A DNA stretch of 64,000 nt from Mesorhizobium sophorae (GTDB taxonomy: Bacteria > Pseudomonadota > Alphaproteobacteria > Rhizobiales > Rhizobiaceae): contig NZ_NNRI01000021.1 of assembly GCF_002270415.1 (NCBI RefSeq), positions 1 through 64,000 of the forward strand. The letters run 5' to 3'. Position numbers and translations under genes: made by a program. Shown here in pieces: positions 54,679 to 62,690 of this stretch. The notes under the pieces are model-generated. The model was not told the DNA's origin and ran no database searches. It saw only the letters and a list, made by a program, of their open reading frames with translations. Position 1 is the first letter of the stretch, and each line of letters starts with the position of its first letter.

Positions 54679-55014
54679 GTGACAGTGACTCACCCCTTTC
54701 ATCCGTATTCCGGGCAGCGAGGTGCCTGCGTTGGGAAGCGCGGTAACCGAGGGGGCAAGCTATTGCTGCTGCGCTTTGACGATGGCCGGATTTGCACTGT
54801 TCCGCCGCAATGGACCGATGCAGCAGGCCCCAGCCTTGAGGTTATCGCGGGAAACGGGCGCGCACTGTGCAGCCTCACCGACCTACTGGAACTCAGCGGT
54901 CTCGTAGAGCGCCTCATATCGCAAGGGAGATGCGCAACGCCGCAAGATTGTAAGGGAAATTTTGCCGATGTTGCAAGGAAAATAACGCCGCAAAACCCAT
55001 GGGAGCTTCGCTGA
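54679..55014 (+). CDS. DUF5372-like protein of the serine-recombinase element
   Basis: A 111-aa protein from GTG 54679 beginning MTVTHPFHPYSG, the opening signature of DUF5372, then LLLLRFDDGRICTVPPQWTDA. Members of this family are regularly the first gene of rhizobial elements driven by a large serine recombinase. No function is known; a recombination directionality factor is one speculation. The stop abuts the ATG at 55015. Confidence 0.75.
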   Translation: MTVTHPFHPYSGQRGACVGKRGNRGGKLLLLRFDDGRICTVPPQWTDAAGPSLEVIAGNGRALCSLTDLLELSGLVERLISQGRCATPQDCKGNFADVARKITPQNPWELR

Positions 55015-55131
55015 ATGTGCCGTATTAGCAGAGATTATACTCGATTTGTTGACAGATATCCGCTTGACGGTTTAGCCATACGCGACATATTTATAATTAC
55101 GTCAATTGAGTCGACATCGGGGGCGGCGCAG

Positions 55132-55596
55132 GTGTCGGACAGCGTCAAACACAGGCAATCGAAAGGCAGCGCTTTGGCCGAGGATGGCACGCTCAATCCA
55201 GCCCCGGAAAAAATCGGCGATCAGAAGTTCCGGGAGGACGGCTTCTTCGATCCGCGCGACATCGTGCAGGTGAAGTACGAGATGCTGCGGCGCGTATCGG
55301 TCGACAAAATGTCGGTAACGGAGGTGTCCGACGAATATGGCGTCTCCCGGCCGACCTTCTACCAGGCCAAAGCCGACTTCGAGGACGCGGGTCTGGCCGG
55401 CCTAGTACCGAGGAAGCGCGGCCCGCACGGCCCGCACAAGATCCAGAGCGAAGTGCTGGCCTTCCTCAGGGCCCAGGTGGTTCCGGGCGAGCCCATTCGG
55501 GCACGCGAACTGACGAACCGGCTCCGGACAGAGTTCGGACTCGATGTCCACCCCAGAACAATCGAGCGTGCGCTCGGCGAAAAAAAAACGGTGTAA
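55132..55596 (+). CDS. Helix-turn-helix protein of the serine-recombinase element
   Basis: About 154 aa if GTG 55132 is the start; the open frame reaches back to ATG 55015 with unlikely sequence. The core DIVQVKYEMLRRVSVDKMSVTEVSDEYGVSRPTFYQAKADF is a transposase/recombinase-type HTH. A second DNA-binding segment follows (RARELTNRLRTEFGLDVHPRTIERAL). It ends after a run of A residues. It is standard second gene in this kind of element, probably binding the attachment site or controlling the operon. Confidence 0.78.
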   Translation: MSDSVKHRQSKGSALAEDGTLNPAPEKIGDQKFREDGFFDPRDIVQVKYEMLRRVSVDKMSVTEVSDEYGVSRPTFYQAKADFEDAGLAGLVPRKRGPHGPHKIQSEVLAFLRAQVVPGEPIRARELTNRLRTEFGLDVHPRTIERALGEKKTV

Positions 55597-55753
55597 CCAT
55601 CAGTGGCGGTGCGCAATTGCATTGCGCGATGCAGTCCCGCGCCACGGAGCGATACGAAATACTGCGCGCCGCCGCGCTTGGCGCCGCGCTCCCTCTGGAG
55701 TGTTAACGGCTGCGAGAAAGCGCGGACAAATGGTGCCGAGGATTGTGGAGGAG

Positions 55754-55786
55754 AAAGCGGCCCGATGGGGCCGCTTTGTATTTTTT
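55754..55786 (+). terminator. Strong rho-independent terminator at the IS21 no. 2 edge
   Basis: A perfect 10-bp stem (AAAGCGGCCC / GGGCCGCTTT) with loop GATG is followed by GTATTTTTT on the + strand. It lies 50 bp inside the IS end and would stop + transcription entering the element against its minus-strand genes. Confidence 0.8.
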
Positions 55787-56033
55787 ACCAGGAGGGATCG
55801 AGAGGATGGGGCTTTTGCCCTGTCTGCTCGTCGCTGGAAGGGTGCTGATCGTCAGGGGCTTGTTGGTGACGGACAAACTGCTGGATGTGGGGAGCGTAAC
55901 GGCTCCAGATGCAGTCTCGCAGATCGTCGAGGAGTTCGAAGACGGCGGCTGCTTGCTCGGGTGTCCATTCGGCATTGACGATGAACTGGATTCCACGCCC
56001 GAGACCGGACGGCTGATGAGGATTTCCGGTCAT
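55785..56033 (-). CDS. Short ORF downstream of istB
   Basis: An 82-aa protein (MTGNPHQPSGLGRGIQFIVNAEWTPEQAAAVFELLDDLRDCIWSRY...) overlapping the istB stop (ATGA-type). It is a repeated companion of istB in rhizobial IS21 elements. It has a compact acidic/helical core and a disordered tail. Role unknown. Confidence 0.7.
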   Translation of the reverse strand: MTGNPHQPSGLGRGIQFIVNAEWTPEQAAAVFELLDDLRDCIWSRYAPHIQQFVRHQQAPDDQHPSSDEQTGQKPHPLDPSW

Positions 56034-56803
56034 GCTGCAGGCTCCTTTTCGTCAGCGGGGTGGCTGGTGCGTTGTTGACGCTGCGCCTTCGAGCGCTCGG
56101 AGGCTTCCTTGAAGCGGTAAGAATCGCCTTCGATGGGAATGACCTCACAATGGTGCAAAAGGCGATCGACCAGACTGACGACGCAGGCGGCATTGGGGAA
56201 GACCTCCGACCATTGCGCGAAGGGCTTGTTGGTGGTGACGATGGTCGAGCGTTTCTCGTATCGGCGGCTGATGAGATCGAACAGCAGATCGGCATGACGG
56301 TTGGAATAGGAGAGATATCCGACCTCGTCGATGACCAGGATATCGGGCGCCGCATAGTACTGCAGCTTTCGGCGGAGCATGGAATCGCTGTCGATGGCGG
56401 CGAGCTCGCCGAGCATTTCGCTGGCGGTGCGGAAGAGGACCGAATGGCCGGCGACCAGCGCCTGGTAGGCGACGTTAAGAGCGAGCGTGGACTTGCCGAC
56501 GCCGTTAGGGCCGATAAGGACGATGTTGGCGGCCTCCTTGACGAAGGACAGCGTCATCAGTTCCTCGATGGCGGCGCGATCGATACGACGCGGCCATTTC
56601 CAGTCGTAATCGGCCAGTTGCCTGAAGTGGCCAAGCCTGGCGGCGCGCATGCGTCGCCGCAATGAGCGGTCGGAGCGCTCTTCTTCCTCCCATTGAAGCA
56701 CGGCGGCCAGCCACGGCGCGTCGGCGATTTCGTCCCAGTGGGCGATCAGGCCATTGAGGCGCAGCGCCCTGGCGCGGTTGAACAGGATGCCGGGATTATT
56801 CAT
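56030..56803 (-). CDS. istB: IS21 helper ATPase IstB (element no. 2)
   Basis: 257 aa from ATG 56803 (MNNPGILFNRARALRLNGLIAHW), inside the istA end. Walker A IGPNGVGKST, Walker B PDILVIDEVGYLSY, sensor TTNKPFAQWSEVFPNA, and RLLHHCEVIPIEGDSYR at the end. It is intact. The frame open up to 57049 is shadow of istA. Confidence 0.92.
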   Translation of the reverse strand: MNNPGILFNRARALRLNGLIAHWDEIADAPWLAAVLQWEEEERSDRSLRRRMRAARLGHFRQLADYDWKWPRRIDRAAIEELMTLSFVKEAANIVLIGPNGVGKSTLALNVAYQALVAGHSVLFRTASEMLGELAAIDSDSMLRRKLQYYAAPDILVIDEVGYLSYSNRHADLLFDLISRRYEKRSTIVTTNKPFAQWSEVFPNAACVVSLVDRLLHHCEVIPIEGDSYRFKEASERSKAQRQQRTSHPADEKEPAA

Positions 56804-58328
56804 CGTCGTTGCCTGCGGAAGTGAGTTGATCGTAACGGTCGAGCTTGTGGGGCTGTACGACCGTATCCTTTTTGCGGACATGCTCCGGCAGCCTTGTTTC
56901 GACCGGCGGTGGAGCGCCACGCGCGATCCGGCGGCGTTCGAGCGCGACGTGAACCGATCTCGAATGAGAGGCCCCGGCCTGCAAGGCATCTTCGACGGCG
57001 GCCTGGAGTTCGGTGGCGCCGTAGAGGTCGAGCAGTTTGAGCATGGCATTGGTGATCGCGCCGATATTGGCGCCGCGCTCGGCGGCGTGGATCATCAGTT
57101 TCTGGCAGGCCGGCACGGCGCGCGTCAAACTGTTGAGGCCCCGATGCTGGCGCGCTTCGCGCTTGACGGCGACGAGCGCCTTGAGGTGCCGGGGGTCTTC
57201 GATCTGCTGGTCCCGGTCGTAGCTGCGGCGGTGGCTGGCGATCATCGTGGCGGCATCGAATATCCGGACCTGGGCGAGATCGGCGCGCACGGTGAGCGTG
57301 CACCGGACATGAGTATGGGGAACCGAGTAATCGTTCAGGTCGAAGCGGACATAGGGTGTCTTTCCGACCTTCGCGGCGATCTGCTCCTCGATGGGGTACG
57401 GGTTGGTGGGCAATGGCAGAAGCATGGGCTGCTCCTGCGCAAACACCTGACGAACCGTCATCGTCCGGTCCTCGGGGCATGGCCGGTCGGCGGCCTGGTT
57501 GCGGCACCATTGTTCGGCCTGGGCATTCAGATCGTCGAGGTCCTTGAACTTGCGGGCGATGAAGAAGGCTTCCCGGATGTGACGAATGGCGCGCTCGACG
57601 CGGCCCTTTTCGTTGCCCCGCGCCACGGCGACGGGACGGGGCTCGAAGCGATAATGGCCCGCGAAGGCCAGAAGTGTCGGATGGAACCGGATGGCATCGC
57701 CGTGACGCTCAAGCACAGCGCTCTTAAGGTTGTCATAGAGCAGCACCCTGGGCAAACCATTCCAGGCGTTGAACGCACCGGCGTGGCCGCGCAGGAAGTT
57801 TTCCATGCGGGCATCAAGAAAGAAGCGCAGATAGATGTCGCGCGAGTAGGACAACACCATGACGAAGGCCATCAGCGGGCGGCGAGCCTTGCCGATTTCG
57901 ATGTGACCAAAATGCGCCCAGTCGACCTGGCCTTGCTCGCCCGGCAGGGTGCGCAGACGCAGGAACGCTTCCGCAGCCTTGCGCGGACGGTGGAGCGCGA
58001 TCATATGCCGGAAGTGGGAGGACGAGCCCTTGTAGCCGCGCTCCTGCACCATCCCGTACAGGCGGCTGGCGGTCAGGTCTGGATATGTCTCAAGCGTCCG
58101 CTGGACGAACGGCAGATACTGGTCGACCTCGGCGGGACGTATCACCGGCCTGTGGCGGGGCAGACCGGCCTCCTTCAGAACCCGGAAGACCGTCGTATGG
58201 TGGCAATGCAATTGCGTTGCGATCGTTCCACAGCGCCACCTCTCAACGTGGTACAGGCGCAGGATCATCGCTTCCTTCTCGGCGGATATGGTCATCGGTT
58301 GGGTCTCCATAGTCGTGTTGACGGACAT
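56796..58328 (-). CDS. istA: IS21 transposase IstA (element no. 2)
   Basis: Up to 510 aa. HTH (MILRLYHVERWRCGTIATQLHCHHTTVFRVLKEAG), DDE core with GQVDWAHFGHIEIG, RVLLYDNLKSAV and GNEKGRVERAIRHIRE, then a C-terminal beta domain (SVPHTHVRCTLTVRADLAQVRI). The start is ATG 58328 or the Met 11 codons later. It overlaps istB by 8 bp. No damage seen. Confidence 0.92.
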   Translation of the reverse strand: MSVNTTMETQPMTISAEKEAMILRLYHVERWRCGTIATQLHCHHTTVFRVLKEAGLPRHRPVIRPAEVDQYLPFVQRTLETYPDLTASRLYGMVQERGYKGSSSHFRHMIALHRPRKAAEAFLRLRTLPGEQGQVDWAHFGHIEIGKARRPLMAFVMVLSYSRDIYLRFFLDARMENFLRGHAGAFNAWNGLPRVLLYDNLKSAVLERHGDAIRFHPTLLAFAGHYRFEPRPVAVARGNEKGRVERAIRHIREAFFIARKFKDLDDLNAQAEQWCRNQAADRPCPEDRTMTVRQVFAQEQPMLLPLPTNPYPIEEQIAAKVGKTPYVRFDLNDYSVPHTHVRCTLTVRADLAQVRIFDAATMIASHRRSYDRDQQIEDPRHLKALVAVKREARQHRGLNSLTRAVPACQKLMIHAAERGANIGAITNAMLKLLDLYGATELQAAVEDALQAGASHSRSVHVALERRRIARGAPPPVETRLPEHVRKKDTVVQPHKLDRYDQLTSAGNDDE

Positions 58329-58740
58329 AGGCCCCTCGGCGACGCACGAAGCCGCCGCGAAAGAACGGCGGCAGCCGACAACTGCAGCGCCGGCAGCACG
58401 GAGCCGGAGGGATCGATGGCACCGCTTCAGCGGTGACGTCGTCCAGTGCGAGGGTGCCGTCGATCAGGGGCGCGTTCAGTCGTGAACCATCCGGCAGACA
58501 AGGTGGAGACTGATGCGTCACGTTGTTTTTGCAGCGCTGGCGATATCGGCGGGAGCGGTCGGCGTGGGCAAAGCGGCCCCGGCGGGTGTTCTGGTAGCGC
58601 AGCCCCGCCGCACGCAGACTGTCACGGCGGGCTTCATGGCCGCAGTCAGAACCACAGAAGCGCTGACCCCGATCGCAATGCCGGCAAAGCAAGACCTGTG
58701 AGCGGCACCGTGCGCAGAGAAAGAAACGACCGGTTTGCAT
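58243..58740 (-). CDS. Cys-rich passenger protein of IS21 element no. 2
   Basis: A 165-aa frame; the N-terminal ~75 residues are convincing: FLCARCRSQVLLCRHCDRGQRFCGSDCG, three CxxC-like pairs, followed by Arg-rich LRYQNTRRGRFAHADRSRRYRQRC and VTHQ. This zinc-binding, DNA-binding-like ORF is found ahead of istA in several rhizobial IS21 elements. The C-terminal part overlaps istA and may not all be real. Function unknown. Confidence 0.7.
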   Translation of the reverse strand: MQTGRFFLCARCRSQVLLCRHCDRGQRFCGSDCGHEARRDSLRAAGLRYQNTRRGRFAHADRSRRYRQRCKNNVTHQSPPCLPDGSRLNAPLIDGTLALDDVTAEAVPSIPPAPCCRRCSCRLPPFFRGGFVRRRGAYVRQHDYGDPTDDHIRREGSDDPAPVPR

Positions 58741-58960
58741 TGCGGCGGCGAACCTCTCGGAACGCCGTCGGGATTGCGGGGAAAAGCTCGACGGAATGCG
58801 CCAATGCCATTATGCTGGCGCATACCGTGAACCAGTCGGCATCAGTGCCCGGGGACCTGCAAGTCCCCTCACACGGGCCGTTGGGATAGGACATCGAGTT
58901 TACGTGGTAGTGGGTCGATGTCTGATTGCGGCGCTCCGCACATGTAGCATGCGCGGACGC

Positions 58961-59014
58961 AGCGCGGGATGCGCCTCAGTCGCCCTCCGGGCTCCTGTCG
59001 GCGCATCCCGCGCT
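58961..59014. repeat. Long inverted repeat near the IS21 no. 2 end
   Basis: Two perfect 15-bp arms (AGCGCGGGATGCGCC and its complement) surround 24 bp that hold a smaller GCCC/GGGC hairpin. It lies 110 bp from the element end, upstream of the minus-strand genes. It could block read-through or form an RNA structure. Confidence 0.6.
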
Positions 59015-59331
59015 CTCATCCCCAACCAAATCAGATCATCAGCGTCATTCAGCACCACTCCGAGCCGAATTCCGCATCAATTCCCTCTCGGCGCCATCTA
59101 TACGCGGTTCTCAACCGCCATCGACATGGAGGCACGCAGCGGTCTTACCATCCTTCTGCATCGCGGCATGTGGGCCTGGGTTAGCGCGATCTTGCGTATG
59201 CCGGGCTGGTCCCCACCCGCGGCTTTGCCGCCAGTCGCCAGGCTGCCGATCGCAGACGAAACGTCCGAGCGACGCACAATCATCCACTTGCTCGCCACCA
59301 TCGTGATGGCGGCCCCTGAACGGAGAACAGC

Positions 59332-61449
59332 ATGAACGAAAAGCTCAAGGTCCAATCGCATCATCTCGAGCGTGGCGCCTACCTCTACATCCGACAGTCA
59401 TCGATGCGACAGGTCATGGAGAACGTCGAAAGCACCAAGCGTCAATACGATCTTCGTGGTCGCGCGATCGGGCTTGGATGGCGCGACGACCAGATCACCG
59501 TCATCGACAGCGACCAGGGCGAATCCGGCGCTTCAGCGGCGTGGCGCGAAGGCTTCCAGCACTTGGTGTCCGATGTCGGCATGGGGCGCGCGGGGATCGT
59601 CATGGGGCTGGAAGTATCCCGCCTCGCCAGAAACAATGCGGACTGGCATCGGCTGCTGGAGATCTGCGCTTTGGCCGACACACTCATCCTCGACGAAGAT
59701 GGCGTGTACGACCCGGCCAACTTCAATGACCGGCTTCTGCTGGGCCTCAAGGGCACGATGAGCGAGGCCGAGTTGCACGTTATCAAAGCCCGGTTGCGTG
59801 GTGGCATTCTCAACAAAGCACGCCGCGGTGAATATCGTTGCCCCCTTCCGACCGGCTTCATCTATAATGAGGTTGGCGATGTGGTCCTCGATCCAGACGC
59901 TCAGATCCGGGAGATGATCACCCACTTCTTCGAGACGTTCTCGCGGGTCGGGTCGGCTACGCAGACCGTCAAGGCGTTTGCCAGCGAAGGTCTGCTCTTC
60001 CCATCCCGGTTCCGCAACAGCAAGCGGGTGGTCTTCCAACCCCTGACCACATCGACAGCCTTACGCACGCTGCACAATCCTCGCTTCGCGGGCGTCTATG
60101 CCTATGGCCAGCGTCTTTACCGCAGGACCGTCGACGGAAAGAAACAGGTCCGTAAACGTGAGCCCAATGAATGGCTCGCATGCATCCCGGACGCCCATCC
60201 CGGCTATATCAGTTGGGAGCAGTTCCAGCACAACCTGAAGGCGCTCGAGGCCAATGGCCAAGGCTACCAGACCGCGCGGGTCTCGCCACCGCGCGAAGGC
60301 GCGGCTTTGTTGCAGGGGCGCGTCATATGCGGGCGGTGTGGCTGCCACATGAGGGCCCGTTACGTCACCCGGCGCGGTCAGGTGGACACTTGGTACGTCT
60401 GCAGCCGCGCCTACGTCTCTCGGGGTGAGCCTCACTGCCAGTCGATCGCAGGCTGGCCCGTCGACGCGGCGATCGGTGAACTGATCGCCGCGGAAATGAC
60501 GCCCGCCGCCGTGGAATTAGCTCTGGAGATCCGAAAAGAGATCGAAGCGCGCTATGACGAAGCGGACAAACTCCGGCTCCGCGCCGTCGAACGCGCCCAA
60601 ATCGATGCCGATCTTGCACAGCGGCGGTTTATGCTGGTCGATCCGAACAACCGCCTGGTTGCCGACACCCTTGAACGCGAATGGAACGACAAACTGCGCA
60701 TGCTGGCTGATCTACGAGAAGAAAGAGCGCGCGCTCTACGCGAAGACCGAGCGACACTCGACGATGCAATCCGTGATCGATTGATCGCCATGACGGCCGA
60801 CTTCAAAACGGTCTGGTGCGACCCCACCTTGCCGAACCGAGAACGCAAGCGACTCCTTGCCTATCTTGTCGAAGACGTCACATTGCTCAAGTTCCAGGCC
60901 GAGGGAGAGACCCGGATCCACATCCGCTTCAGAGGCGGAAGGACCGAAACATTGACCACTCAGAACCCGAAATCCTCCGCACAGCAGGTAAGGACCCGGC
61001 CCGAGGTGGTCGAATTGGTCGACAAGCTTCTCGACGATCATATCTGCGCTGAAATCGCTGACATCCTGAATGCAAGGGGAATCCGTCCCGGCGGCTCAGC
61101 GCGGCGCGGCAAGGCTGACGCCCAGTTCACCGACTTGCGCGTCATCTATCTTGTCAAGCAATATGGTCTGCGCTCGCGCTACGACCGGCCGCGCGAGCGG
61201 GGAATGCTGACAAAAGCAGAAGCCTGCGCAAAACTCGGGATCACCGAATGTACCCTGGTCAGATGGGCGAAATACGACATCGTGAAAAGACATGCCTACA
61301 ACGGCTATATCGGCCTCTATGAGCTGCCAGGACCGCACGTCCCAGCCAAGCAGTGCAGCCGATGGAACCAGCTCGCCCATCGGGCAGAAGCCATCCGCCG
61401 ACTCAACTCCTCAAAATGCTCCGATCTCAAGGAAAGGGCTGTAGTATGA
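59332..61449 (+). CDS. Large serine recombinase driving the 6.8-kb element
   Basis: The product is 705 aa. The N-terminal resolvase domain (AYLYIRQSSMRQVMENVESTKRQY, with nucleophile Ser in RQSS; DQGESGASAAWREGFQHLVSDV; EVSRLARNNADWHRLLEIC) is followed by a recombinase domain (PLPTGFIYNEVGDVV, ALRTLHNPRFAGVYAYGQ). A zinc ribbon (CGRCGCHMRARYV...C) and a long charged coiled coil (~390-470) come next. A C-terminal HTH is also present (LTKAEACAKLGITECTLVRWAKYDI). Complete and probably active. It is coupled to the upstream 91-aa ORF by ATGA. It is unrelated in detail to the recombinase at 33536. Confidence 0.93.
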   Translation: MNEKLKVQSHHLERGAYLYIRQSSMRQVMENVESTKRQYDLRGRAIGLGWRDDQITVIDSDQGESGASAAWREGFQHLVSDVGMGRAGIVMGLEVSRLARNNADWHRLLEICALADTLILDEDGVYDPANFNDRLLLGLKGTMSEAELHVIKARLRGGILNKARRGEYRCPLPTGFIYNEVGDVVLDPDAQIREMITHFFETFSRVGSATQTVKAFASEGLLFPSRFRNSKRVVFQPLTTSTALRTLHNPRFAGVYAYGQRLYRRTVDGKKQVRKREPNEWLACIPDAHPGYISWEQFQHNLKALEANGQGYQTARVSPPREGAALLQGRVICGRCGCHMRARYVTRRGQVDTWYVCSRAYVSRGEPHCQSIAGWPVDAAIGELIAAEMTPAAVELALEIRKEIEARYDEADKLRLRAVERAQIDADLAQRRFMLVDPNNRLVADTLEREWNDKLRMLADLREERARALREDRATLDDAIRDRLIAMTADFKTVWCDPTLPNRERKRLLAYLVEDVTLLKFQAEGETRIHIRFRGGRTETLTTQNPKSSAQQVRTRPEVVELVDKLLDDHICAEIADILNARGIRPGGSARRGKADAQFTDLRVIYLVKQYGLRSRYDRPRERGMLTKAEACAKLGITECTLVRWAKYDIVKRHAYNGYIGLYELPGPHVPAKQCSRWNQLAHRAEAIRRLNSSKCSDLKERAVV

Positions 61450-61458
61450 AGCCAGTTA

Positions 61459-61665
61459 GTTTGTAAAAAGGCAGAACCCCTGGTCGTCATGCGCCAGAAT
61501 CTTGATGATATGACCCTTGCGTCCACGGAAGCAGAAGATCGCGCCAGTGTGCGGGTCGAGCGCAAGCACCTGCTGCACCATGCGTGCCAGGCTGTTGATC
61601 CCGCGGCGCATATCGGTCGCGCCGCAGCACAGGTAAATCCGGTCGGTCGGCACCACCGTGATCAC
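61459..61665 (-). pseudogene. tnpB: IS66 tnpB, 5' part
   Basis: GTG 61665 overlaps the tnpA stop (GTGA). The frame reads TVVPTDRIYLCCGATDMRRGI, LDPHTGAIFCFRGRKGHIIKI and GFCLFT, then meets the recombinase element. CGxTDMRRGINxLARMV is the TnpB signature. The 3' part is at 54485-54635. Confidence 0.88.
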
Positions 61666-62099
61666 CTGGTCAACTCCGCCAGAACGATGTGCAGCGCTGT
61701 CGGATCGACGATCCCGTCGATCCGCAATCGCGCGCCGTTCGCAAAGGCCATGACGATCCTGCCGGCCGGGTCCGGGCAATCGGCGACGGGGCGTTCGACC
61801 TCGGGCAGATCGCTCACGTCGATGCGCGCGAAGGTCGCCATCGCCTGATCGGCATCAGGCTCGCCGCCGGCCATCTGCTTGCGCCAGGCATAGAGCTGTG
61901 ATGGGGCTACGCCGAACGCTTGCGCGACCTCGGTCACCGACGACCCCGCCGCGCTCGCCAGGTCGACCAACGCGCGCTTCTCAGTGCAGCTCCACAGCCT
62001 TCGTTGCCGCGCGCGCCCGGGCGTCGTTGCACAATCTTCGGCCGCCGCCGCACCGCTTAACTCGGCGACCAAATCGCCCTCTGCATGTTCCAATGTCAT
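61662..62099 (-). CDS. tnpA: IS66 protein TnpA
   Basis: A 145-aa protein with an HTH (RALVDLASAAGSSVTEVAQAFGVAPSQLYAWRKQM) near the middle and the IS66 TnpA C-terminus (GRIVMAFANGARLRIDGIVDPTALHIVLAEL). It is the first gene of the IS66 operon, 57 bp inside the right end. Intact, but its partners tnpB and tnpC are broken. Confidence 0.9.
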   Translation of the reverse strand: MTLEHAEGDLVAELSGAAAAEDCATTPGRARQRRLWSCTEKRALVDLASAAGSSVTEVAQAFGVAPSQLYAWRKQMAGGEPDADQAMATFARIDVSDLPEVERPVADCPDPAGRIVMAFANGARLRIDGIVDPTALHIVLAELTR

Positions 62100-62156
62100 G
62101 GCGCGAAAACTCCATGTTCATCGGCCTATTGCAAGGTGCCTTGGTGCACCGCTTAC

Positions 62157-62164
62157 ACTGAGCG
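62157..62164. repeat. IS66 target duplication, right copy
   Basis: ACTGAGCG, identical to 48025-48032, directly outside the IS66 end. It links the two outer flanks, 14.1 kb apart, as one former insertion site. Confidence 0.93.
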
Positions 62165-62425
62165 TCCCAGTCGTAGGGAACAATCCTGGTGAGGCAACGC
62201 GGGGGGCTGTTTCTCAATTCGCCCGACAAGGCGGCCAGCAGATGGTTCTTTGGGACGATATTCGAACCGCCCCACGGCACCATATGCAGATGTCTTTCCA
62301 GCAGCGCGGCCGCGGGATCGTTGGTGACGTTCGGCAGCTAAAGGTCGATGTCGATAGCTACAACGAGGCGAGGTCGGACGAAGAGCCTATCCAGATGGAT
62401 TTCGACTTCACTATGGACTTGCGGA
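62165..62425 (+). pseudogene. Right part of the gene interrupted by IS66, unknown family
   Basis: The frame continuing from the left flank (GQLS) reads VPVVGNNPGEATRGAVSQF, then QMVLWDDIRTAPRHHMQMSF, GRGIVGDVRQLKVDVDSYN and EEPIQMDFDFTMD. It looks like a conserved soluble domain of ~100 residues, but I cannot name it. The left part (47951) has an in-frame TGA. After ~62425 the frame runs antisense to another gene, so its true end is near there. Confidence 0.5.
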
Positions 62426-62439
62426 AATCGAGGCAGCAG

Positions 62440-62690
62440 AAGCCGCCTAGTCGCCGCGCCTTCTCCAGCGGGCGGATGCAGCTAATCGCGTCGCTGCTTC
62501 GGCCCTTTGTTCTGCGCGACATGCGGTCAGCCCGCACGCGGCCGCCAATCTTGCCACCGCGCCGCCCTAGCTCCACAGCGGCCTTGTTCTTGAGATCTTC
62601 TTCAGCCGGCGCCTCGCCAGTCGCGATGTCAACTATCGACCTCGCCAATTGGTTTGCGTCGCGCGGGCGCTTTGGATGCTTATCGGTCAT
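62440..62690 (-). pseudogene. Small basic protein, frameshifted
   Basis: The minus strand reads MTDKHPKRPRDANQLARSIVD, TGEAPAEEDLKNKAAVELGRRGGKIGG and, after a shift near 62520, AEQRAEAATRLAASARWRRRGD. It resembles a short conserved histone-like or RNA-binding rhizobial protein of ~80 aa. One frameshift breaks it. Confidence 0.6.

Larger units (their letters stand above)
55701..59126 (-). mobile_element. IS21-family element no. 2 inside the serine-recombinase element
   Basis: 3,426 bp flanked by a 5-bp duplication TGGAG (55696-55700, 59127-59131). The ends begin TGT and share TGT..A.GGC.G.GAGAA, the usual IS21 type. The minus strand carries a Cys-rich ORF, istA, istB and a short ORF. It is larger than no. 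1 and only distantly related to it. Confidence 0.88.
55629..59335 (+). pseudogene. 91-aa ORF of the recombinase operon, split by IS21 no. 2
   Basis: Codons 1-24 are 55629-55700 (MQSRATERYEILRAAALGAALPLE). The rest is 59132-59335 (ARSGLTILLHRGMWAWVSAIL...IIHLLATIVMAAPERRTA). Removing 55701-59126 and one TGGAG copy joins them in frame to 91 aa. The RYEILRAAALG...GLxxLLxRGMWxW pattern is a conserved companion of rhizobial serine recombinases, function unknown. Its stop overlaps the recombinase ATG (ATGA). Confidence 0.82.
54636..61458 (+). mobile_element. Serine-recombinase element inserted in IS66 tnpB (6.8 kb)
   Basis: Bounded by GTTTGTAA at 54628-54635 and 61459-61466, the shared attachment sequence, with tnpB interrupted exactly there. 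Its own genes all read +: a DUF5372-like ORF, an HTH protein, a 91-aa ORF and the 705-aa recombinase. It was later split by IS21 element no. 2. No terminal inverted repeats are seen, as expected for a serine-recombinase element. Confidence 0.8.
48033..62156 (-). mobile_element. IS66-family element carrying three nested insertions (14.1 kb)
   Basis: Ends: GTAAGCGATGCACCAAGG from 48033 and, reversed, GTAAGCGGTGCACCAAGG ending at 62156. Perfect 8-bp duplications ACTGAGCG lie at 48025-48032 and 62157-62164, the size expected for IS66. Read on minus, the order is tnpA, tnpB, tnpC, then a UPF0149 passenger. tnpB is split by a 6.8-kb serine-recombinase element. tnpC is split by an IS21 element and an IS110 element. 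Subtracting these leaves about 3.2 kb, a plausible ancestral size, and each split frame rejoins on paper. Confidence 0.93.
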
